Assembly: GCA_902468695.1 (NCBI GenBank)
Contig: CABQZS010000004.1
Location: forward strand, 1-10,835
Direction of reading: 5' to 3'
DNA: 10,835 bases
Origin: an uncultured Collinsella sp.
GTDB lineage: Bacteria; Actinomycetota; Coriobacteriia; Coriobacteriales; Coriobacteriaceae
Part shown: positions 1 to 4,747 of the stretch, in pieces
Layout of the letters: each line of letters begins with the position of its first letter
How positions within the stretch are numbered: the stretch's first letter is position 1
Notes under the pieces: model-generated
Told to the model about the DNA's origin: nothing
Database searches by the model: none
Seen by the model: only the letters and a program-made list of their open reading frames with translations
Position numbers and translations under genes: made by a program

Positions 1-449
1 CTTTCCCGGGCAAGAAGATCGTCATCGTGGGCGGCGGCACCGTTGGCTGCGAGACGGCCGATTACCTGGCCCCGTTGGTCAACGACCTGTCGCCGGCCAA
101 CCGCGACGTCACCGTCATCGAGATGACCAAGACGCTCGCCGCTAACGAGGGCGGCGCCGGTCGCGCGGTGCTCATCACGCGCATGCTCTCCAAGGGCGTT
201 CACGTGCTGACCGAGGCCAAGGTGACCGAGATTACCGAGGATGCCATCAGCTACGAGAAGGACGGCGAGGTCCACACCATCACCGGTGCCGATACGCTGG
301 TGCTGGCGATGGGCTACCGTCCCAACACCAAGCTGGCCGACGACCTGGCTGCAGCCGGCGTTACCACCCACGTGCTGGGCGACGCCAACAAGTGCGGCAA
401 CATTCGCGACGCCATCGGCGACGGCTACAAGGTCGCCTGCGAGCTCTAG
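1..449 (+). CDS. FAD/NAD(P)-binding oxidoreductase, C-terminal part (old-yellow-enzyme / enoate reductase type)
   Basis: The reading frame is open from base 3 to the TAG at 447-449, giving 148 residues of a protein whose start lies outside the window. Near its beginning is a Rossmann nucleotide-binding motif, VIVGGGTVGCETADYL, and near the end the segment HVLGDANKCGNIRDAIGDGY. This second segment is the FAD-contacting G-D motif seen at the C-terminus of 2,4-dienoyl-CoA reductase, 2-enoate reductase and BaiCD/BaiH-type NADH:flavin oxidoreductases. In that family an N-terminal TIM barrel with FMN and an iron-sulfur cluster is followed by this FAD and NAD(P)H module, and the protein reduces activated C=C bonds in the cytoplasm. 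The middle stretch with VLAMGYRPN is also typical. The substrate cannot be told from this fragment. A general pyridine-nucleotide disulfide oxidoreductase-like protein is the main alternative. Confidence 0.85.
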   Translation, partial: FPGKKIVIVGGGTVGCETADYLAPLVNDLSPANRDVTVIEMTKTLAANEGGAGRAVLITRMLSKGVHVLTEAKVTEITEDAISYEKDGEVHTITGADTLVLAMGYRPNTKLADDLAAAGVTTHVLGDANKCGNIRDAIGDGYKVACEL

Positions 450-475
450 CCAACCCCTTTGCACCAATCGATTGC

Positions 476-514
476 AAAAAGCGGCGGCTGCCCTGTGTGT
501 TGGGCAGCCGCCGC
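476..514. terminator. Bidirectional intrinsic terminator
   Basis: A perfect 13-bp GC-rich stem (481-493 pairs with 502-514) encloses an 8-nt loop, 31 bases after the flavoprotein stop codon. The five A residues at 476-480 give a U5 tract when read on the minus strand, so the site is the better terminator for minus-strand transcripts arriving from the ATPase side. In the plus direction the following CTGTGTT is only mildly U-rich. Confidence 0.75.
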
Positions 515-545
515 CTGTGTTCGACGGGAAGGCGCAGATAGTCCG

Positions 546-620
546 ATTAGGGCCCAGGAGCTCCTTGACCTTGGCGATGATGGCCTCGTCGGTGGCGTTG
601 GCAAAGAAGTACTCCTGGAA
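546..620 (-). pseudogene. Remnant of the 3' end of an unidentified minus-strand gene
   Basis: Read on the minus strand, these bases give about 25 residues with ordinary coding character, FQEYFFANATDEAIIAKVKE followed by LLGPN, resembling the C-terminal helix of a soluble enzyme. No start codon lies upstream and no stop codon ends this frame; it runs on through the terminator hairpin. A TAA sits one base out of frame at 547-549, as if a single-base change removed the natural stop. The ATPase stop at 652-654 lies about 30 bases upstream. I infer that a gene once ended here, convergent with the flavoprotein, and lost all but its tail when the ATPase segment arrived. The family is not recognised, and chance coding-like sequence is possible. 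Confidence 0.4.
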
Positions 621-651
621 CGGTTTTCGTCTTGCAGGGCAGTTGCCGTTT

Positions 652-1743
652 CTACAGTTCAACTTCCAGTTCGGCTTTGTGTTCGTAGAGGTAGTCGCGC
701 ATGTAGGGGATGGCAAATGAGACCTTGCCGTACGAAGGAGCCTCGATAATCGATTCTCTTAACAGGCGGCTGCGGACGGAACTCACCTGTTGAGGCGTTT
801 TGTTTAGGGCATCGGCAACCATGCTGGTCGAGCTCGTCTGCCCCAAAGACGCCATGCTCAGCAGATAAGCGATGCACGTGGGCGGAATGCGCTGCAGCGC
901 GGGCTCAATCACCATGGCGCAGAAGCGTTCGCGTGCCGTTGCAATGCCGCGCTCGGCTTCTTCTTCTCCAATAATCGCTGTGTGTGCGCGTCTTGCCAAC
1001 TGCCATGCGTAGTATCCAACGAGTTGGATCATGAAAGGATAGCCTTGCGTTGCCTCGGCAAGTTGGCCGGCAATACCTGGTTGCAACTCCATGCCAGACG
1101 CTTCAATGGTTTCCTCGAGGGAGTACGACACTTCGGTTACTGCCACAGCCTTCAGATCAAAGGGGAGGGCACGGCGCAAAAACGTAAGTGTCTTTCCGTT
1201 GATGATGCTTTCAATCATCGAAGGCAGCCCAGCAAAAACAAAGGCGATATCAAGGTCTTCGCCGATAACCTGCTGAATCGCAATGGAGAGCGTTCGGACC
1301 TCATCGAGCTCTGCGTCTTGAACCTCGTCGAGAGTGATGAGCAGGCCATTTCCATTCTTGGATATTGTCTGTCTCATGGCGTCGCGTAGCGATGGGCCGA
1401 TTCGCTCAATATCTATGCTGCCGATGGATATGCCAGCTACGGTGGGCTCAAATCTGGCGTGTTTGGCCTGGAATTTGGGCTGCAGCTGTTCGAGAATGCG
1501 CTGGCAAAGTCCCTCGGTTGCGACCTCTTTTATGACCGTCCAGCCACGGCTTTGCGCCAAACGTGAGCACTCGTCAAGGAGGACCGTCTTGCCCGTTCCA
1601 CGGACGCCAGCTATGCGCATTAGGCGCCCCGGGGCACCAGGCCCGTTGGCGAGGCCTTCACTGAATTCTTCGAGTACATCTTCGCGGCCGATAATCGTGG
1701 GAGGTGTTTTACCTGCTGTGGGCTTAAAAGGGTTTGTTTGCAT
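652..1743 (-). CDS. AAA+ ATPase with C-terminal winged-helix-like region
   Basis: The 363-residue protein has a Walker A motif GVRGTGKT at residues 46-53, a Walker B motif LLITLDE at 134-140 followed by VQD, a sensor-1-like strand FVFAGLPS near 168-175 and a possible arginine-finger segment TFLRRA near 187-192. Residues from about 290 on look like a winged helix. This matches the archaeal-type/ORC-like AAA+ ATPases that are scattered in gut actinomycetes; their cellular role is generally unknown. No nuclease, membrane segment or protease domain is visible. The ATG at 1743 is chosen because AAAGGTGG lies just upstream of it. A GTG nine bases earlier would overlap that ribosome binding site. 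The gene is on the opposite strand to every other intact gene here, is visibly less GC-rich, and sits between a gene remnant and repeats, which suggests horizontal acquisition. Confidence 0.85.
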   Translation of the reverse strand: MQTNPFKPTAGKTPPTIIGREDVLEEFSEGLANGPGAPGRLMRIAGVRGTGKTVLLDECSRLAQSRGWTVIKEVATEGLCQRILEQLQPKFQAKHARFEPTVAGISIGSIDIERIGPSLRDAMRQTISKNGNGLLITLDEVQDAELDEVRTLSIAIQQVIGEDLDIAFVFAGLPSMIESIINGKTLTFLRRALPFDLKAVAVTEVSYSLEETIEASGMELQPGIAGQLAEATQGYPFMIQLVGYYAWQLARRAHTAIIGEEEAERGIATARERFCAMVIEPALQRIPPTCIAYLLSMASLGQTSSTSMVADALNKTPQQVSSVRSRLLRESIIEAPSYGKVSFAIPYMRDYLYEHKAELEVEL

Positions 1744-1760
1744 GTGAGCCACCTTTGCTC

Positions 1761-1826
1761 AAGATATAGCAAGATATAGCAAAGTATAGCAAGATATAGC
1801 AAAGTATAGTGAGATATAGCAAAGTA
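1761..1826. repeat. Array of 10-bp tandem repeats upstream of the AAA+ ATPase
   Basis: Six full 10-bp units and one partial unit follow head to tail. The two variants are AAGATATAGC and AAAGTATAGC, in the order A, A, B, A, B, A-like, then partial B. The array starts 18 bp from the ATPase start codon. On the minus strand each unit carries TATATC or TATACT, which resemble -10 boxes, so the array probably contains the ATPase promoter. Ten bases is close to one helical turn, which would place every unit on the same face of the DNA. Confidence 0.85.
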
Positions 1827-1960
1827 AGCGCTACTTGCGGGTTTTGCGGTGGTGCTATTTTCCAAATGCCGCGCGGATAAAGCGCTGGGCGAACAGCTTG
1901 TTGGCAACTCACGAGGGCTCGGGGTGCCAATTTGGGATGGAGTAGTGCTGTGCCACGAAT
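1827..1960. other. Gene-free stretch between the repeat array and the inverted-repeat element
   Basis: I see no credible coding region. The open frames crossing it have no ribosome binding site and no recognisable protein. The only structure noted is a weak short dyad at 1822-1836 (AAGTA and TACTT arms) at the edge of the tandem array. Confidence 0.5.
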
Positions 1961-2103
1961 AGGGCCTATCTACTACGTTTAAGCCGCAGAGGTCAACCAT
2001 AGCCGGCTATTTTGAAAATCGATAAGCTCTCTACCAGCGGTTTTGTTTTTGCACTTTTCAGCATGGTCTGGGCTCTCCGCGTTAACGTAGTAGATGGGCC
2101 CCT
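1961..2103. repeat. Inverted-repeat intergenic element, about 143 bp
   Basis: The two ends are inverted copies. The core ATCTACTACGTT at 1968-1979 has an exact reverse complement at 2084-2095, and GGGCC lies outside each core. Similarity continues inward with gaps for about 20 more bases, up to ACCAT at 1996-2000 and its counterpart ATGGT at 2063-2067. The central 60 bases hold the small palindromes AGCCGGCT, ATTTTGAAAAT and ATCGAT. No transposase is encoded. It resembles a dispersed REP/MITE-like intergenic repeat; its copy number cannot be judged from one window. Confidence 0.55.
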
Positions 2104-2120
2104 TTTGTGGCAAGGGGGCC
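2097..2120. other. Small hairpin at the edge of the inverted-repeat element
   Basis: GGCCCCTT at 2097-2104 pairs with AAGGGG and CC at 2112-2120, with one bulged G and a 7-nt loop. There is no T tract after it, so a terminator role is doubtful. It partly overlaps the right arm of the inverted-repeat element. Confidence 0.3.
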
Positions 2121-2189
2121 GATCTGCGGGTCAGGGTAGCCAAAAGAACCCCGTCCCAAAAAGACTGATTGGGAGCTGGGGCGTGTCGA

Positions 2190-2200
2190 TGCGATAGTAT
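2190..2200 (+). promoter_or_regulatory. Candidate extended -10 promoter of the GntR-family gene
   Basis: TGCGATAGTAT contains an extended -10 arrangement (TGC directly before GATAGT). The same 11 bases occur upstream of the glutamine synthetase homologue at 4690-4700. A weak TTGGGA at 2169-2174 is 18 bp upstream and could be the -35 box. It lies 46 bp before the chosen ATG. Confidence 0.45.
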
Positions 2201-2212
2201 TACGTGGTGATA
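2198..2212. promoter_or_regulatory. Candidate operator palindrome upstream of the GntR-family gene
   Basis: TATTACGTGGTGATA is an imperfect 15-bp palindrome (TATTAC against TATCAC around a GTG centre) overlapping the candidate -10 region. GTCGA at 2185-2189 and TCGAC at 2214-2218 flank it as an outer dyad. Autoregulation by the downstream GntR protein is a plausible inference only. Confidence 0.3.
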
Positions 2213-2245
2213 TTCGACAAACCGTGGGCTTCATCCGAGGGCTTT

Positions 2246-2938
2246 ATGGAACAACACCAGCATTATCAGAGCCTGCAAGACCAGGCATACAACGCATTGC
2301 GCTCCAAGATCATCTATGCCGAGCTCAAGCCCGGCACGCGCCTTTCGGCGATTGGTCTGGAAAAGGAGACGGGAATCGGGCGCACGCCCATTCGCGAATC
2401 CTTTGTGCGTCTGCGTGAGCAGGAGCTGGTGGAAACGCGTCCCAAAAGCGGCACCTACGTCTCTAAGATCAGCATGGAACGCGCCGAAAACGCCTGCTTT
2501 TTGCGCGAGAAGCTCGAGAGAAGCGTGCTTATTAAATGCTGTTCGGCCGCTTCGCCCGAGCAAAAGCAGCGGCTTGAGCAGATTCTTACCGAGTCCGAGT
2601 CACTCGACCATGGCGAAACGCGCCGTTTCTTTGACCTGGATAACCTGTTCCATGAGACATGTTTTGAAATTGCCGGTCGTCACATGTTGTGGGATTGGAT
2701 GAAGAGCATCAACACGCATTTTGAGCGATACAACTGGTTGCGTATGGTGTCGCAGGATCTGGATTGGGAGCCGATTCGTCGGCAGCATCGCCGGATTCTC
2801 GAGGCCATTAAGAGGGGCGATACCGATGCGGCGAGTTATCTGGCAGAGACGCACTTGCACCTGATGCCCGAGGAGCAGGGCCCGGTTATCGCCTTGCATC
2901 CCGACTATTTTGAGCTGCCTAAAGACTCGGCCATCTAG
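2246..2938 (+). CDS. GntR-family transcriptional regulator with FCD ligand-binding domain
   Basis: The 230-residue protein has a winged-helix GntR DNA-binding domain at about residues 8-73, containing LKPGTRLSAIGLEKETGIGR, PIRESFVRLREQELVE and the wing GTYVSK. An all-helical FCD domain covers roughly 80-210. The usual FCD metal or ligand residues appear as D132, H136, H181 and H203. FCD regulators typically sense sugar acids or other small carboxylates, so the ligand is probably of that kind. The ATG at 2246 is chosen because GAGGG at 2237-2241 precedes it. In-frame GTG codons at 2204 and 2207 lie inside the candidate operator and have no ribosome binding site. A LacI-type regulator follows on the same strand after 123 bp. 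No enzyme or transporter gene is adjacent, so the regulon is unknown. Confidence 0.88.
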   Translation: MEQHQHYQSLQDQAYNALRSKIIYAELKPGTRLSAIGLEKETGIGRTPIRESFVRLREQELVETRPKSGTYVSKISMERAENACFLREKLERSVLIKCCSAASPEQKQRLEQILTESESLDHGETRRFFDLDNLFHETCFEIAGRHMLWDWMKSINTHFERYNWLRMVSQDLDWEPIRRQHRRILEAIKRGDTDAASYLAETHLHLMPEEQGPVIALHPDYFELPKDSAI

Positions 2939-2962
2939 CCCATCATCGCATCTGCTCGAGAC

Positions 2963-2996
2963 GCAAAAACGATGCTGCTCATCTGCAGCGTTTTGC
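2963..2996 (+). terminator. Possible weak terminator or hairpin between the two regulators
   Basis: GCAAAA plus CG pairs with CG plus TTTTGC, and CTGC pairs with GCAG around the loop TCATCT; there is one 1-nt and one 3-nt bulge. The T run lies inside the 3' arm rather than after it, so this is not a canonical terminator. It may only slow transcription between the two genes. Confidence 0.3.
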
Positions 2997-3061
2997 AGCC
3001 GAGATTTTTAAAAATGCCTAAAATGGCTCAGACCGCTGACAATTGGGAAACGGGGTGCGTT

Positions 3062-4084
3062 ATGGCGCAGATGAGAATCAAGGACATTGCCGCCGAGGCG
3101 GGCGTGAGTCCGGCCACGGTCTCGCGCTATCTCAACAACCGCCCTGGGCAAATGACCGAGGAAACCCGTGCTCGCATCGCGGCGGTCATCGAGCGCACCG
3201 GCTATCGCCCACGTGCCGCCGCACGCAATCTGCGCAGCTCATGCACCAACCTCATCGGCGTGATCCTGGCCGACATCGCCAACCCGTTCTCGAGCGCCAT
3301 GCTCGAAGGACTTTCCGCCAGTGCCGCCGCGCGCGGCTGCTCGCTCATGACGGCCATTAGCGGCAACGACCCCGTCAAGGAGGCAGAGTCGCTCACCAGA
3401 CTTATCGATGCCGGCGTGGACGGCCTGGTCGTCAACACCTGCGGAGGCAATGACGGGGCGATCGCCGCGGCAGCGGGACGTCTGCCCGTTGTGCTGCTCG
3501 ACCGCGACGTTGCCGACGGCGGTGTCGATCTGGTGACATCTAACAACCGTGAGCTGGTCGCCGGCTTGGTAGACGCCTTGGCCGCCGCTGGCAGTGAGCG
3601 CCTGTGCCTGCTCACCGAGGCAAGCGACGACAGCCCCGTGCGTCGCGAGCGCGCCGAGGCCTTTGCCGACGAGCTTTCGCGCCGCGGCCTTGCGGGCGAG
3701 GTCGTCACCCTGGCCGACGGTGGCGCCACGGGCGTCGGTCGCTTGGACGAGACTATCCGCGGCTATGCAGGCAAAAAGCTCGGCCTCATTGCCGTCAACG
3801 GTCTGGTCTTCCTGCGTTTGACCGAGGCGCTAGCACAGCTGGGACCCTCGCTGCCGGCGGGGCTCAAGATCGCGACGTTTGACGACTACCCCTGGAACCA
3901 TGTGCTCTTTGGCGGCGTGACCACGGCCGCGCAGGACACCCTTACCATTGCCGAGCGCGTGGTCGAGCGCCTGTCCGAGCGCATCGACGTTGTTACCACC
4001 ACCGTGGGCGAGGCCGCAAAGCTCGCCCCCAAACGCATCGAGGTTCCCGGTCACATCGAACACCGCGCTTCGACCTCGCGCTAG
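3062..4084 (+). CDS. LacI-family transcriptional regulator (KdgR-like)
   Basis: The 340-residue protein starts with a LacI helix-turn-helix, IKDIAAEAGVSPATVSRYLN at about residues 6-25, followed by the hinge region YRPRAAARNLR near 48-58. A periplasmic-binding-protein-like sensor domain covers the rest, with LIGVILADIANPFSSAMLEG, GVDGLVVNT and FDDYPW at 273-278. The NPFSSA and DDYPW features recall KdgR-type regulators of 2-keto-3-deoxygluconate and hexuronate use, so a sugar-acid ligand is a reasonable guess but not shown. The ATG at 3062 (or 3071) is chosen because it directly precedes the helix-turn-helix and has GGGGTG upstream. A start at 2972 would add 30 residues unlike the family and overlap the hairpin. 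TAAAAT at 3019-3024 could be its -10 box. Confidence 0.88.
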   Translation: MAQMRIKDIAAEAGVSPATVSRYLNNRPGQMTEETRARIAAVIERTGYRPRAAARNLRSSCTNLIGVILADIANPFSSAMLEGLSASAAARGCSLMTAISGNDPVKEAESLTRLIDAGVDGLVVNTCGGNDGAIAAAAGRLPVVLLDRDVADGGVDLVTSNNRELVAGLVDALAAAGSERLCLLTEASDDSPVRRERAEAFADELSRRGLAGEVVTLADGGATGVGRLDETIRGYAGKKLGLIAVNGLVFLRLTEALAQLGPSLPAGLKIATFDDYPWNHVLFGGVTTAAQDTLTIAERVVERLSERIDVVTTTVGEAAKLAPKRIEVPGHIEHRASTSR

Positions 4085-4099
4085 TCTGTGTGATAATAT
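4069..4099 (+). promoter_or_regulatory. Promoter of the RHH-MNT fusion gene
   Basis: TTCGAC at 4069-4074 is followed after exactly 17 bp by GATAAT at 4092-4097, which also has TGT directly before it (extended -10). The -35 box lies inside the last codons of the LacI gene, so this gene can be transcribed on its own. Confidence 0.6.
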
Positions 4100-4126
4100 A
4101 TAGACAATGTCATACAGGAGGTATCC

Positions 4127-4621
4127 ATGGCTGCGTCTGTGCTGAGTGTGCGAGTGGACTCGTCAATTAAAGACTCGTTTGCCGAGCTATGCGAAGAACT
4201 CGGCATGACTTCGTCTGTTGCGGTCAATATGTTTATGAGACAGATGCTGCGCGAGCGTTCGCTGCCGTTTGTTCCCTCGCTTGGTAAAAGCTCTGCGAGC
4301 GAAAGCGCCGCGACGGGCATTTTGGATACTGCCCAGATTGAGTCCGCCGTCCGCGAGGCAGCCAGCTCGATTCCCGCCATCAAAACCGTGATTCTTTTTG
4401 GTTCGTATGCCCGTGGCGAGGCGCATGCCGATAGTGATATTGACTTGCGTCTCGAAGTCGATTGCGAGCGGGGCTTCGGTCTTTTCGCGCTGTCGGCATT
4501 TGGTGAGGCGGTGCGCAAAGAAACCGGGAGGCAGGTTGATCTCGTCTCTAGTGATCATCTTGATGACGATCTTGCCGAGGTGATCGAGCGCGAAGGAGTG
4601 ATCCTTTATGATCGCGCGTAA
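4127..4621 (+). CDS. RelB/DinJ-type antitoxin domain fused to a minimal nucleotidyltransferase (MNT) domain
   Basis: Residues 1-50 form a ribbon-helix-helix domain like RelB/DinJ antitoxins: the strand SVLSVRVD, then helices SIKDSFAELCEELG and TSSVAVNMFMRQML. Residues 65-164 form a minimal nucleotidyltransferase with FGSYARGEAHADSDIDLRLE, that is G92-S93, ten residues, then D104 and D106 (the GSx10DxD signature of MntA-like proteins), and a third acidic residue D138 in QVDLV. In HEPN/MNT toxin-antitoxin pairs the MNT protein neutralises its HEPN RNase partner by AMPylation. Here the active-site acids are intact. The start has AGGAGGT at 4116-4122. Normally a HEPN gene follows; here only a 14-codon overlapping ORF is found. 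The RHH domain may let the protein bind and repress its own promoter. A dedicated MNT antitoxin with an added DNA-binding domain is the best reading. Confidence 0.8.
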   Translation: MAASVLSVRVDSSIKDSFAELCEELGMTSSVAVNMFMRQMLRERSLPFVPSLGKSSASESAATGILDTAQIESAVREAASSIPAIKTVILFGSYARGEAHADSDIDLRLEVDCERGFGLFALSAFGEAVRKETGRQVDLVSSDHLDDDLAEVIEREGVILYDRA

Positions 4622-4652
4622 GTCAGACTGCCTGTTCGCGCACGTTTTTTGA
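4608..4652 (+). pseudogene. Truncated 14-codon ORF, probable stump of a HEPN-type partner gene
   Basis: An ATG at 4608 overlaps the last 14 bases of the MNT gene in another frame. It is preceded by a perfect AAGGAG at 4593-4598 with 9-nt spacing, a signal that has no role for the MNT gene itself. The frame reads MIARKSDCLFAHVF and then stops at TGA 4650-4652, within a run of six T residues. MNT genes are typically followed by an overlapping HEPN (HepT/DUF86) gene. A charged opening such as MIARKSD would fit the start of one, and no HEPN R-x4-6-H motif occurs in what follows. I infer a toxin gene deleted after its first codons. A leader peptide is an alternative. Confidence 0.5.
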
Positions 4653-4689
4653 GCGCTTGATACGCTTTAACCCTGCGGAAACATTTTTC

Positions 4690-4711
4690 TGCGATAGTAT
4701 CTGCGATATAG
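4690..4711 (+). promoter_or_regulatory. Candidate promoter of the glutamine synthetase homologue
   Basis: TGCGATAGTAT at 4690-4700 is identical to the element before the GntR gene. A second related copy, TGCGATATAGA, follows at 4702-4712. Both fit an extended -10 type (TGC before GATAGT or GATATA). No good -35 box is seen at the right distance. The element lies about 40-60 bp before the ATG. Confidence 0.45.
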
Positions 4712-4747
4712 ACCAGTCGAAACCCGCCCGAAAGAAAGGGGAGCGAC

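Noticed and set aside
652..1743. AAA+ ATPase as part of a known phage-defence system
   Set aside because: No nuclease, protease, reverse transcriptase or other effector gene is adjacent, so the context does not support the claim.
1761..1826. CRISPR-like repeat array
   Set aside because: Units are 10 bp and directly adjacent, with no spacers and no cas genes.
1620..2000. Minus-strand open frame of 126 codons across the ATPase promoter
   Set aside because: It translates the tandem repeats into low-complexity Leu/Tyr-rich sequence and then overlaps the ATPase N-terminus in another frame.
2012..2197. 61-codon plus-strand open frame in the inverted-repeat element
   Set aside because: It lies within repeat sequence and its ATG lacks a ribosome binding site. 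The resemblance of its MVWALRVNVVDGP to the opposite-strand MVDLCGLNVVDRP is explained by the inverted repeat.
4653..4747. Continuation of a HEPN gene by frameshift after the 14-codon ORF
   Set aside because: None of the three frames between the T6 run and the GS homologue gives HEPN-like helices or an R-x4-6-H motif, and the space is too short for the domain.
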